The notes under the pieces were generated by a model that did not search any database, was not told the DNA's origin, and saw nothing but the letters and a program-made list of their open reading frames with translations. Position numbers and translations under genes: made by a program. Of a DNA stretch of 64,000 bases, positions 14,901 through 26,569 are shown in pieces. This DNA comes from Cepaea nemoralis. Taxonomy: Eukaryota > Mollusca > Gastropoda > Stylommatophora > Helicidae. Position 1 is the stretch's first letter; the number at the start of each line of letters is the position of its first letter. The stretch is taken from contig JACEFZ010013518.1 in NCBI GenBank assembly GCA_014155875.1, positions 153,449 through 217,448 of the forward strand. The letters run 5' to 3'.

Positions 14901-17900
14901 ACAACTACTCAACCACCTGCCACAACAACACAACCACCTGCCACAACAACACAACCACCTGCCACAACTACTCAGCCACCTGCCACAACTACTCAACCAC
15001 CTGCCACAACAACACAACCACCTGCCACAACAACTCAGCCACTTGCCACAACAACTCAGCCACTTGCCACAACAACTCAACCACCTGCCACAACAACACA
15101 ACCACCTGCCACAACAACACAACCACCTTCCACAACTACTCAGCCACCTGCCACAACTACTCAACCACCTGCCACATCAACACAACCACCTGCCACAACA
15201 ACTCAGCCACTTGCCACAACATCTCAGCCACTTGCCACAACAACTCAACCACCTGCCACAACAACTCAAGCACCTGCTACAACAACTCAACCACCTGCCA
15301 CAACAACACAACTACCTGCCACAACAACACAACCACCTGCCACTACAACACAACCACCTGCCACATCAACACAACCACCTGACACAACAACACAAGCAAC
15401 TGCCACAACTACTCTAGCACCTGCCACAACAACACAACCACCTGCCACAACAACACAACCACCTGATACAACAACACAACCACCTGCCACAACTACTCAA
15501 CTACCTGCCACAACAACTCAACCTCCTGCCACAACTACTCAACCGCCTGCCACAATAACTGAACCGCCTGCCACAACTACTTACCCACCTGCCACAACTA
15601 CTCAACTACCTGCCATAACTATTCACCCACCTGCCACAACTACTCATCCACCCGCCACAACTACTCAACCACCTGCCACAACTACTCAACCACCTTCCAC
15701 AACTTCTCACCAGCCTGCCATTACTCAATCACATACCACATCTACTGAACAACCAACAACAACTACTCAACCACCTACCACAACTTCTAAACAACATGTA
15801 ACAACTATTGAACCATGCCCAACAACTACTGAACCCACTACTACAACTACCGAACCCAAGACTACAACTACTGAACCATGCCCAACAACTACTGAACCCA
15901 CTACTACAACTACTGAACCCACTACTACAACTACTGAACCATGCACAACAACTACTGAACCCACTACTACATCTACTGAACCCACTACTACAACTACTGA
16001 ACCATGCACAACAACTACTGAACCCACTACTACAACTACTGAACCCACTACTACAACTACTGAACCCACTACTACAACTACTGAACCCACTACTACAACT
16101 ACTGAACCTACTACTACAACTACTGAACCATGCACAACAACTACTGAACCCACTACTACAACTACTGAACCCACCACTACAACTACTGAACCCACTACTA
16201 CAACTACTGAACCATGCACAACAACTACTGAACCCACTACTACAACTACTGAACCATGCACAACAACTACTGAACCCACTACTACAACTACTGAACCCAC
16301 CACTACAACTACTGAACCATGCCCAATAACTACTGAACCCACTACTACAACTACTGAACCCACTACTACAACTACTGAACCCACTACTACAACTACTGAA
16401 CCCACTACTACAACTACTGAACCATGCACAACAACTACTGAACCCACTTCTACAACTACTGAACCCACTACTACAACTACTGAACCCACTACTACAACTA
16501 CTGAACCCACTACTACAACTACTGAACCCACCACTACAACTACTGAACCCACTACTACAACTACTGAGCCAACCACTACAACTACTGAACCCACTACTAC
16601 AACTACTGAACCATGCACAACAACTACTGAACCCACTACTACAACTACTGAACCCACTACTACAACTACTGAACCCACTACTACAACTACTGAACCCACT
16701 ACTACAACTACTGAACCCACTACTACAACTACTGAACCATGCACAACAACTACTGAACCCACTACTACAACTACTGAACCCACCACTACAACTACTGAAC
16801 CCACTACTACAACTACTGAACCATGCCCAACAACTACTGAACCCACTACTACAACTACTGAACCCACTACTACAACTACTGAACCATGCCCAACAACTAC
16901 TGAACCCACCACTACAACTACTGAACCCACTACTACAACTACTGAACCCACCACTACAACTACTGAACCATGCACAACAACTACTGAACCCACTACTACA
17001 ACTACTGAACCATGCCCAACAACTACTGAACCCACTACTACAACTACTGAACCCACCACTACAACTACTGAACCATGCACAACAACTACTGAACCCACCA
17101 CTACAACTACTGAACCATGCACAACAACTACTGAACCCACTACTACAACTACTGAACCCACCACTACAACTACTGAACCATGCCCAACAACTACTGAACT
17201 CACTACTACAACTACTGAACCCACTACTACAACTACTGAACCCCCCACTACAACTACTGAACCATGCCCAATAACTACTGAACCCACTACTACAACAACT
17301 GAACCCACTACTACAACTACTGAACCCACTACTACAACTACTGAACCCACTACTACAACTACTGAACCATGCACAACAACTACTGAACCCACTACTACAA
17401 CTACTGAACCCACTACTACAACTACTGAACCCACTACTACAACTACTGAACCATGCACAACAACTACTGAACCCACTACTACAACTACTGAACCATGCTC
17501 GACAACTACTGAACCCACCACTACAACTACTGAACCCACTACTACAACTGCTGAACCCACCACTACAACTACTGACCCATGCACAACAACTACTGAACCC
17601 ACTACTACAACTACTGAACCCACTACTGCAACTACTGAACCATGCCCAACAACCCCTGAACCCACTACAACAACTACTGAACCCACCACTACAACTACTG
17701 AAACCACTACTACATCTACTGAACCCACAACTACTGAACCCACTACTACAACTACTGACCCATGCGAAACAACTACTGACCCCACTACTACAACTACTGA
17801 CCCATGCGAAACGACTACTGAACCCACTACTACAACTACTGAACCCACTACTACAACTACTGAACCCACTACTACAACTACTGAACCCACTACTACAACT

Positions 17901-19208
17901 ACTGAACCCACTACTACAACTACTGAACCCACTACTACAACTACTGACCCATGCGAAACAACTACTGAACCCACTACTACAACTACTGACCCATGCGAAA
18001 CGACTACTGAACCCACTACTACAACTACTGAACCCACTACTACAACTACTGAACCCACTACTACAACTACTGAACCCACTACTACAACTACTGAACCCAC
18101 TACTACAACTACTGAACCCACTACTACAACTACTGACCCATGCGAAACAACTACTGAACCCACTACTAAAACTTCTGACCCATGCGAAACAACTACTGAA
18201 CCCACTACTACAACTACAGAACCCACTACTACAACTACTGAACCCACTACTACAACTACTGAACCATGCACAACAACTACTGAACCCACTACTACAACTA
18301 CTGAACCCACTACTACAACTACTGAACCCACTACTACAACTACTGAACCCACTACTACAACTACTGAACCCACTACTACAACTACTGAACCTACTACTAC
18401 AACTACTGAACCATGCACAACAACTACTGAACCCACTACTACAACTACTGAACCCACCACTACAACTACTGAACCCACTACTACAACTACTGAACCATGC
18501 ACAACAACTACTGAACCCACCACTACAACTACAGAACCCACTACTACAACTACTGAACCATGCACAACAACTACTGAACCCACTACTACAACTACTGAAC
18601 CATGCACAACAACTACTGAACCCCCTACCACACCTACTGTACCATGCCCAACAACTACTGAACCACCTCCCACAACTACTGAACCCACTACTACAACTAC
18701 TGAACCCACTACTACAACTACTGAACCATGCACAACAACTACTGAACCACCTCCCACAACTACTGAACCCACTACCACAACTACTGAACCCACTACTACA
18801 ACTACTGAACCATGCCCAACAACTACTGAACCACCTCCCACAACTACTGAACCCACTACCACAACTACTGAACCCACTACTACAACTACTGAACCACCTA
18901 CCACAACTACTGAACCCACTACCACAACTACTGAACCCACTACTACAACTACTGAACCATGCCCAACAACTACTGAACCACCTACCACAACTACTGAACC
19001 ACCTACCACAACTACTGAACCACCTACCACAACTACTGAACCATCAACCACAACGGCTGATCCATGTACAACTGAACATCTCACCACACCTACTCAACCA
19101 GCTACTACAACCACTCAGCAACCGACCATAACTGCTCAATACCCTACCTCAATTACGGAGATGCCCTCGATCAATGTACTACCATGCACGGAATCTGGAC
19201 AACCGAAC
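8917..19208 (+). CDS. Exon C1: C-type start plus giant mucin-like domain
   Basis: The acceptor is TTCTCATTAG at 8916 and the donor CCGAAC/gtaagt at 19209, phase 0 to 0. The first 48 codons match the other C exons: ILVTPELA, then E.IGDGS and ACSDRCP. A Thr-rich stretch follows (TTSTVATT to TTAIEPPP). From 9324 on, the frame encodes Thr-Gln-Pro-Pro heptads and from about 15822 Thr-Glu-Pro heptads. It closes with a unique tail, EMPSINVLPCTESGQPN. Length is 10,292 nt, about 3,430 codons. The start is in one frame (codons at 3n+1) and the repeats in another (3n), so the exon contains a net frameshift near 9294-9323. Frame 3n has a stop at 9291, so the switch must lie after it. Dense Thr with Pro is typical of O-glycosylated mucin regions. 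Confidence 0.8.
9294..9323 (+). other. Frameshift between C-type start and mucin repeats
   Basis: Upstream coding is in frame 3n+1 up to TTAIEPPPNTTQ. The heptad frame (3n) is closed by TGA at 9291 and is in register from 9324. One inserted base or two deleted bases would join them. A six-C run (about 9297-9303) and a four-C run (9320-9323) are likely sites. If the sequence is correct, translation passes into Leu-Leu-Asn-His repeats and stops at 10317. Confidence 0.75.
9324..15780 (+). repeat. 21-bp coding repeat, block 1 (Thr-Gln-Pro-Pro)
   Basis: About 300 tandem 21-bp units encode variants of TTTQPPA, with D, S, T or V in the last place and frequent TTTLAPA units. The frame is unbroken: codons stay at positions 3n at every point checked (9522, 10530, 11742, 12435, 15162). 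Longer blocks are duplicated inside it, for example 12901 onward against 14056 onward (offset 1155 bp, 55 units). Confidence 0.95.
15822..19058 (+). repeat. 21-bp coding repeat, block 2 (Thr-Glu-Pro, Cys-bearing)
   Basis: About 154 units of 21 bp encode TTTEPTT variants. Around 40 units replace the Thr after Pro by Cys, giving EPCTTT, EPCPTTT or DPCETTT. The array is very homogeneous, and third-base use is fixed (ACT ACT GAA CCC ACT ACT ACA). A 189-bp higher-order unit, nine heptads, is duplicated at 17801 and 17990. Near the 3' end units mix back to EPPTTTT. Confidence 0.95.
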
Positions 19209-19324
19209 GTAAGTACAATTACATTTTTAAGCAGACTTGTTTTGGTTTTAAATGACGGTGTTATAGAACTATAAACTCACTCTTTCTATATAGTCATTAT
19301 TGTCATGATATGTTTAATTTGCAG

Positions 19325-19365
19325 ATGAGAACATTGAACACTACATATGTATGTCTGGCGCCACA
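19325..19365 (+). other. Candidate 41-nt exon or relic of an A exon start
   Basis: The segment lies between TTTAATTTGCAG (19324) and gtaagc (19366). It reads NTTYVCLAP in the frame following exon C1, which resembles the start of exon A2 (LPTYVFCQDS). At 41 nt it would shift the frame into A2 (phase 0), so inclusion would break the protein. LINE fragments begin just downstream. It may be the stump of a lost module. Confidence 0.25.
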
Positions 19366-19384
19366 GTAAGCTCACAGTGTTATC

Positions 19385-19642
19385 CGATTCAATTCCTCTT
19401 CAGCATTTCGAGACATTGAGGTTCTTTGCTGCAGATACAATCCGTCTCCATTCGTCTCTCTGGTTGACCTTCTCTTGCCAGTTGCTGATTCCAAGTGCTT
19501 GTAGATCTGTATGTATATTATCTCTCCACCGTCTTCTTGGTCTATCTCGGTGTCTACGGTCATGTATTTCTTAAGTGTAAGCGAGTTTTGTTTCCATGTT
19601 ATCTTCCATTCTTTCTATATGCCCCAGCCATTGCAGTCTCTT
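19385..19642 (-). mobile_element. LINE 3' fragment (RLQWLGHIERM type)
   Basis: The minus strand encodes the tail typical of endonuclease-RT elements. It is the same block as 37125-37395 on the plus strand, with ATGGCTGGGGCATATAGAAA, then the equivalents of RPRGRPRRRW and LGINDWQEKV. It is broken by frameshifts. Confidence 0.65.
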
Positions 19643-19654
19643 GTTCAAGTAGAC

Positions 19655-19800
19655 TTGAACAACGACGCGGCATCAGCCAATCTGTCTGCTTGTTCATTTC
19701 CAGCCACACCAGAATATCCTGGAGAAAAGATCCAACGAATGTTCACAACCCATATTAGTGTATATTTAAGTGTGTTGACGAACCTTAGCCTAATGTGTCC
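19655..19800 (-). mobile_element. I-like LINE fragment, RNase H end
   Basis: The reverse strand matches the RNase H segment of the LINE at 29958-31665, around its IFSPGHAGVLGNEQADRLAG block (about 30300-30240), with many changes. It lies directly against the LINE tail at 19642. Confidence 0.55.
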
Positions 19801-19849
19801 ATCACTGCGTCTTATCATTTACTTCACTCTGTGTTAGATTTACTTCTAT

Positions 19850-22480
19850 TGATTGTCAAGTCTCGACATTTAATGTGTCTGTCAACGCTGTGATATATTC
19901 ATATCGAACATTTGTGAGTTTTAAAATGTAATGCGTTTATCAACGCTATGATATATTAATTTATATGTTTTGTCGAGTCAAGAAATGTAATTTGTGTGAC
20001 AATGACGTGTTATCTTCACTTCTATGTTTGTCGCGCAAGTGACTGTCATCTCTATATTACATTCACATCCATAGTTTGGCGATTCTCTAAAATCTATGTG
20101 TCTGAACTTGGTGTTATCTTCACTTGTATTGTTTGTCGAGTCTCGAAACTCACTTTGTCTATCAGCGTTGTGTTATCTTCACATGTTTGTCGCGTCTCGA
20201 AGCTCACTTTGTCTATCAGTGTCGTGTTAGTGTTATCTTCACTTGTTTGTCGAGTATCGAAGCTCACTTTGTCTATCAGTGTCGTGTTAGTGTTATCTTC
20301 ACTTGTTTGTCGAGTCTCGAAGCTCACTTTGTCTATCAGCGTCATGTTAGTGTTATCTTCACTTGTGTGTCGAGTCTCGAAGCTCAATTTGTCTTTCAGT
20401 GCCGTGGTATATGGCCGCTGTTATTTGTGCTCACTCGAAACTCAGCGTGTTTATCGGCGCCGTGCTATCTACACTTCTATGGTTTGTCTAGTCAGGAAAT
20501 CAGCACTGTGTTATCTACACTTTTATTGTTTGTCTATTTAAGAAATCAGCATCGTGTTCTCTCCATTTATATTGTTTGTCTAGTTACGAAATCAGTACTG
20601 TGTTATCTACACTTCTATTGTTTGTCTAGTCAGTAAATCAGCACTGTGTTATCTACACTTCTATAATTTTTCTAGTCAGGAAATCAGCACTGTGTTATCT
20701 ACACTTCTATTGTTTTTCTAGTCAGGAAATCAGCACTGTGTTATCTACACTTCTATTGTTTTTCTAGTCAGGAAATCAGCACTGTGTTATCTACACTTCT
20801 ATTGTTTGTCTAGTTAAGAAATCAGCACTGTGTTATCTACACTTCTATTGTTTTTCTAGTCAGTAAATCAGCACTGTGTTATCTACACTTCTATTGTTTG
20901 TCTAGTTAAGAAATCAGCACTGTGTTATCTACACTTCTATTGTTTGTCTAGTTAAGAAATCAGCACTGTGTTATCTACACTTCTATTGTTTTTCTAGTCA
21001 GGAAATCAGCACTGTGTTATCTACACTTCTATTGTTTGTCTAGTCAAGAAATCAGCACTGTGTTATCTACACTTCTATTGTTTGTCTAGTTAAGAAATCA
21101 GCACTGTGTTATCTACACTTCTATTGTTTGTCTAGTTAAGAAATCAGCACTGTGTTATCTACACTTCTATTGTTTGTCTAGTTAAGAAATCAGCACTGTG
21201 TTATCTACACTTCTATTGTTTTTCTAGTCAGGAAATCAGCACTGTGTTATCTACACTTCTATAGTTTGTCTAGTTAAGAAATCAGCATCGTGTTATCTAC
21301 ACTTCTATTGTTTGTCTAGTCAAGAAATCAGCACTGTGTTCTCTCCACTTCTATTGTTTGTCTAGTCAAGAACTCAGCACCGTGTTCTCTCCACTTCTAT
21401 TGTTTGTCTAGTCAAGAAATCAGCACCGTGTTCTCTCCACTTCTATTGTTTGTCTAGTCAAGAAATCAGCACCGTGTTCTCTCCACTTCTATTGTTTGTC
21501 TAGTCAAGAAATCAGCACCGTGTTCTCTCCACTTCTATTGTTTTTCTAGTCATGAAATCAGCACCGTGTTCTCTCCACTTCTATTGTTTGTCTAGTCAAG
21601 AAATCAGCACCGTGTTATCTCCACTTCTATTGTTTGTCTAGTCAAGAAATCAGCATCGTGTTCTCTCCACTTCTATTGTTTGTCTAGTTAAAAAATCAAC
21701 AAAGTGTTATCTCCACTTCTTTCATTTCTTTAGTTAACAAATCAACACAGTATTATCTCCACTTCTACTTTATTCATTGTGACTATCTGCGCCGTGTTAT
21801 CATGTTATCTAGTGTTTTTCGAGCATGGAAACTCACTGTATATAACCTCGTCTTTTTATCTTTGCTTCTATTTTAGTCTAGTCTTAAAGTCACTTTGACC
21901 ATAAGCTAGTGTAAATCTCATTCCTAATTTATTTTTTTAATCTAGCCTAAAAACTCATTAATCCTTCAGAGCCATGTTTTCTTCATTTCTAGTGTTTGTC
22001 AGGTTGTCTTCAAATGTTATCTCGAACCGCGAAATCTAATGTATTCACCAACGCCGTGTTATCTATTCTCCTATTCTTTGTCGAGCCTCTAAACACATTT
22101 TCTATCAGTGTTTTATTATCTTCTTTTATATTGTTTGTCTAGCCTTCAACCTCATTACCTATCAGTGTCTTGTTATCTCTTTTTATATTGCTTTTCGAGC
22201 ATCCAAACTCATTATCTATCATTGTTTTTTTCATCTCTTTTTCTATTGTTTGTCGAGCCTCCAAACTCATTGTGTATTAGTGGTTTGTTCTCTATTTCTA
22301 TTGTTTGTCGAGACTCAAAACTCATTATCTATTAGTGATTTGTTCTCTATTTCTATTGTTTGTCGAGACTCGAAACTCATTATCTATTAGTGGTTTGTTC
22401 TCTATTTCTATTGTTTGTCGAGACTCGAAACTCAGTGTGTCTATTAGTGTCTTGTTATCTCTGATCACGCTGTTGCCTTC
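19850..22480. repeat. Related minisatellites of 60, 46 and 55 bp
   Basis: One ancestral unit has spread through the C1-A2 intron in three length forms. There are 60-bp units at about 20120-20440 (TTGTTTGTCGAGTCTCGAAG core), 46-bp units at about 20440-21760 (about 28 copies, TTGTTTGTCTAGTCAGGAAA core) and 55-bp units at about 22080-22480 (TTGTTTGTCGAGACTCGAAA core). Older, decayed units lie at 19850-20100 and 21780-22080. Confidence 0.9.
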
Positions 22481-22659
22481 GGTGTCATCTCGAACCTGGA
22501 AACCGAATTTTTTGGTCAACCTCGTACTGTGTCCACATGCAAGGAAGACGTTGGAACCCCAGCATGTCCTAGATCAGACAGTGCATCACGTCTGTTCTCT
22601 TTTTATGTTGAATTGATATTTGCTCTACCCATTCTTCGGTAGATATAGATTAGATATGG

Positions 22660-23060
22660 TGTTTCTTTGTGTATACTTGACCTTCTTTAACTGTACATGT
22701 ATACTGCTTATAACTAATCTATGACCACTGCAGAAGTCTGCATTTGTTATAGTTTTTGCCGATATGAAAGCATTTCGAAACCTTCTGTCAAAGGGGTTGT
22801 AATCAATCTGGTGTCTGATCTTATTCCCAGGACTCTTCTATGTCGATGATCTTCTTAGATGTTGTTAATACCAGTTATTGTAATAATCATGTCATGATCT
22901 TTTGTCCACCTTACAAGTCTGCTTTCTTTTTCTTTTCGCTACTCCAGTCCATAATTACCTTCTGTGCATCCCATTCTGTTGATTTCCTTCTTTAGCAGAA
23001 AAATCGCCCATTATGATATTTATTTATATTAATTTGCACTTCTGTATTTGCTGTCTGTCA
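22660..23060 (-). mobile_element. RTE-like LINE fragment, endonuclease end
   Basis: The minus strand resembles 2860-2460: a diverged DYN block, then RRFRNAF, TNADFCSGHRLVI and a Lys/Thr tail. It is broken by stops. Confidence 0.6.
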
Positions 23061-23069
23061 GGTCTTGGT

Positions 23070-23630
23070 CAGAATGATTGAGCTACCGAGACAGTACTAC
23101 TTGCTTTCTGTTAGCGCTGAATGTTGAGCCAAAATCGATACCCCACATCGTGCCAATAGCTTCCGGTGGAAGAGTGCAATTGGGAGGGTATCTTGATACA
23201 AGGAAATGCAACCTAAGAATAAATACCATGGCAGGGCAGACCAGGCACTAAGTCTTGATCGGCAACTGGTTAAGGATCGAAGTTCCGACAGGCGAACAGT
23301 TAGAGCATTGCTTTTGTGATCTGGCAGCTTCTGCAGCTTGTCTTGTTCCAGATGTATTGGTGCTACCTTTCCTCTGGAGTAGACTAGGCATTCTGAGAGA
23401 GGGATTATACTGCATGGGCAGCTCATTGTCTGTAAATTCAGCGCAGACTTTGTGCTATGGAGAGGTATAGCCCAACCCTTGGTCTTACCGCCATGGGTTG
23501 TGGTTATTATGCCCTTTTAAGCACAATGTAACAAACTATCGTCTGCCACGATGGCATGGTGCCAATGATTTGCGCTTTATGAAGGCATTATCAATGTTAT
23601 AATGAAATTAATCTAAACTGTCATCATTGC
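23070..23630. mobile_element. Unclassified insertion inside the LINE
   Basis: This block separates two endonuclease fragments (22660-23060 and 23630-23765) that are adjacent in the intact element. It therefore looks like an insertion of about 560 bp. It has no clear coding frame, and its family is not recognised. Confidence 0.4.
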
Positions 23631-23765
23631 TTTCTGCTATTGAGCATATGCGTGAATGATGTTGACATCAAAAGGTCTGCCCGTTAACCTTACTAGCAAT
23701 ATTCGATCTGGCACTGTCCAACATTCTTTAATACATTGGATCTTTTACCTGAGAATAGTATAAGT
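23630..23765 (-). mobile_element. RTE-like LINE fragment, central endonuclease
   Basis: It matches 2880-3000 on the minus strand, the segment encoding VLLVKLNGSPFKINVIQVYA, with many substitutions. Confidence 0.5.
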
Positions 23766-24029
23766 AGAACAGTCTTAGTCGGTAACAAGAAAAGCGAAAG
23801 AAATAGAGGATGACTTTAAGTTAAAACTTATGGAGAAGAGAACTAGAAACATTAATGAACATTATGGAAAGGACATGGAGGGAACTGCATGGGCCAACTA
23901 AAGATAGGAGGTGGGCTGTTTCAGAGTCTATGCCCTTTTAGTGGATAAAGGGAAAAAGAAGAAGAAGATTTTGATCTCCCCATTAGACTGCCAATTTAAC
24001 TAACAACGAATGCCTGAAAGAAGCTAATT

Positions 24030-24310
24030 AAACTAGAACATTATATTCAACAATAAGAAAGAGACAAACAGCTTTCTTTGGTCATGTGATGGGAAAAGAG
24101 GCATTGGAGAACATCGTGACAATTGGAAAGATCGAGGAGAAGAGGAGCAGAGGCAGACCAAGAGAAATTATGCTGGACGAATTGCGATGGTGGGATGGAG
24201 GAATATCAACAGCGGAGTTGATCCAGAAAAACCACAGACCGAGCGCTGTGGAGAGTCATGAACGCCTACGCCAGCTGGCATGGCACTGGATGATGATAAT
24301 TGGGAGATGA
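24030..24310 (+). mobile_element. RTE-like LINE 3' tail
   Basis: The frame reads RRRQTAFFGHVM, then ALENIVTIGKIEEKRSRGRP. This is the conserved C-terminal tail seen in many copies in this window. It ends at GGCATGGCAC, the same end as the other tails. Confidence 0.7.
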
Positions 24311-24589
24311 GATTCAGAAGAAGCAGAGGAGAACATGTATTCTTCTTCTTTGTTCAGCTTTAGACGTCAATATAAATTACTCCAAAGAAAGTATCAGTAT
24401 ACTTATACTTGTTGATATCCCCATAGAGTCTGTCCTCAAACGGGGTGGGTGTAGGCCGTATGACTTTGCTGTTCTGCATGTGGACACTCCTGCAACAAAT
24501 GTTTAGCTGTCATTTTACCAGTTTCAGTTACAATCGTTGGTGTCTCATATCTTTAGTTGATTAAACTTGTGTAACTTCAGTCTGTTGTG

Positions 24590-24745
24590 TTCTGTGCGGA
24601 GTGTGAAGATTATTACTTGTTCTTTTCGGTTGCAGTTGCAAACTACTGACGTAAACCTGCCAATAAATCAAAAACAACAACAACAACAATGCTGGGGGTT
24701 GACTGCGACGTTCTGTAAATGACATGCAACTAACTTTTTTCTGTT
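24590..24745 (+). mobile_element. SINE family A, 3' half
   Basis: It contains GCAAACTACTGACGTAAACC, then ATGCTGGGGGTTGACTGCGA and a 3' end TGCAACTAACTTTTTT, matching the full copy at 42189-42419. A short CAA repeat lies inside. Confidence 0.65.
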
Positions 24746-24949
24746 GAGTTGTTCATATGCATCGTCTGTCTGGAGGCCTGGATGCTCTGATTGCTACTTG
24801 GTTCTATAATTGCTTCTTGTAAATGGCTTGGCCTTTTCATGGGTTATGACTATATCAGGCTGAAGTGGTCTTCAACCTTCCATTGTCAGTCCATCGGCTT
24901 TCTTCTATTCAGTTTGCATACATTATATGTATTTGTGGCATAGAATATG

Positions 24950-25035
24950 AACGGACGAACCAACGAACGAAATTTATTTTCAAAGGGCCACAAATTGGGC
25001 ACGCAGGCCTGTCTTACATTCAGCCCTTGCAACCC
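24950..25035 (+). repeat. Dispersed repeat shared with 33230-33310
   Basis: AAATTGGGCACGCAGGCCTG and its flanks match the minus strand at 33230-33310 (AGAATTGGGCATGCAGGCCC). The family is not known. Confidence 0.4.
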
Positions 25036-25084
25036 TTCATCTTTCGTTCATCAATTATCTGTTACGCATGTTACGTTCACATAG

Positions 25085-25500
25085 GAAAAAAAAAAAAAAC
25101 AGTGTAAACGGAATGTTGTGAACACAAAAATTGCATAGTACCATTTATGAGACAGACCGGCCCGAATAAATGCACGCGCACACACACACATACACACACA
25201 CTTACAAACACTCGCACATATATAAACGTACATACATACATACCTATATACACACATCCATACATATATACAGTATTTACATAAACTCGCACAGTTACAC
25301 ACCCACTCAATAACTCTTAAATACACACTGCCTCGCATGCACATATACCCACTCAGTAACAAACAAATACACACTCCTTCGCCTGCACATATACCCACTC
25401 AGTAACTCACAAATACAGACTCCCTCGCATGCACATATACACACTCAGTAATTCACAAATACACACTACCTCGCATGCACATATACCCACTGACAATGTG
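25085..25500. repeat. Poly(A), (CA)n and about 50-bp tandem repeat
   Basis: A 15-base A run is followed by CA- and TA-rich simple sequence. From about 25290 there are degenerate units of about 50 bp containing GCACATATACCCACTCAGTA. Confidence 0.8.
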
Positions 25501-26216
25501 AAAGCCTAGCACTTTATAACCAAACAGCAGGGTCTGGCATACGGCTATCTTCACCTTGACTTGTTACACTGTAGAAAATATAAACAGTTAGGTACTTGTA
25601 ACTTCTGCGAAAGCGTGAGAATAAGATAATAAACACAGACAGTGTACTTACCTTACAACGAACTCAAATACAGCAAATGTAAACCGAAAAAGGGGGGGGG
25701 GGGGATAAATCAATGGTGATATGAACAAAATAGATAAGTTATACTATGCCAAATTATCCACGTTTCGGATATAATAATCTTCCTCAGGAACAGCACGAAA
25801 GATGTAAAGAGAAACACGAAATTAGTATCTTTTATGAAATTAAAACATAAACAGAAAAAGTCTAGGTATGACACATTGGTAGATCGTTACACATACTTCA
25901 TTGCTTGGAACGCCGCGCAGAAGTTCAGTTGTGAATGGTGCCAAATAAGGAAATGTTAAGGTGAGTAAACAGTTAGAGCTATAGATATATATATATATAT
26001 AAGGGAGACAACAAGTATACACATTTTCGCAGGAGTTATACGCACCTACCTGTTTTTATGTTCTATTGTTATTTCCTGCTGCAGCTGTTATTTCTCTTAT
26101 CTCTTATTACACTGTATACATGCGTATACTGGGTGTTTGTAGAGTTTCACTACACTTTGTATGTAGAACAAATTTGTTACAAATACCCTGTTTATGTGAG
26201 ATACTTTCTCTGACAG
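25500..26216. other. Intron sequence upstream of exon A2
   Basis: Apart from a G run at 25692 and a short (AT)n at about 25985, no element or gene was recognised. Confidence 0.4.
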
Positions 26217-26395
26217 CTGCCGACATATGTCTTCTGCCAAGACTCCCCATCCACGGTAGTCGACGTCAACGCCCGGCGTCTCCCTGTGATCCTCCACAGC
26301 CCCAGCTCAGGCACGGGCCGCTACCCCAACAACATCAGCTGTGCGGTCATCTTTAGAGCTGGACATGAACCCTTGGTGCTGTCCCTTTCCTACAA
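26217..26395 (+). CDS. Exon A2: first half of CUB-like module 2
   Basis: The acceptor is CTCTGACAG at 26216 and the donor TACAA/gtaaat at 26396, phase 0 to 2. It encodes LPTYVFCQDSPSTVVDV, then LPVILHSPSS, GRYPNNISCAVIF and PLVLSLSYN. This gives the two A-exon cysteines, the SP..G.YPNN..C CUB motif and an Asn-Ile-Ser sequon. The other two frames are interrupted or do not match. It is 179 nt, the same as A4. It follows exon C1 after a 7-kb intron of repeats and precedes B2 at 28049. Confidence 0.85.
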
Positions 26396-26569
26396 GTAAA
26401 TAATTATTCATTATTTGTGTATTTGTTATTTGTTATACTCATTGGTTGTCGTGGTGGAGCTGCATTAGTAGTGTGATTAGTGAGTTTGCTTGATAAGACA
26501 ATGGGATCAGGTTCAGTCGGTGCCAGTGGCAGGGTTACATTTTCCTAGCAGTACAGGGCTGAGTTAGAC

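Noticed and set aside
9651..15490. Several Cys/Trp/Ser- or Val-Gly-rich minus-strand frames
   Set aside because: Antisense of the Gln-Pro-Pro heptads. The plus frame is joined to exon C1 homology and has a proper donor at 19209.
15767..19087. 1,106-codon open frame on the minus strand
   Set aside because: It is the antisense of the Thr-Glu-Pro repeat. A 21-bp period keeps any open frame open. Its Val-Gly-Ser repeat has no splice or domain support.
20440..21760. CRISPR-like regular repeats
   Set aside because: Units are contiguous with no unique spacers, in a eukaryotic intron; a minisatellite.
25740..25800. Conserved-looking TTTCGGATATAATAATCTTC with CCTCAGGAACAGCAC
   Set aside because: It recalls ends of some retroelements, but no second copy or adjoining element was found in the window.
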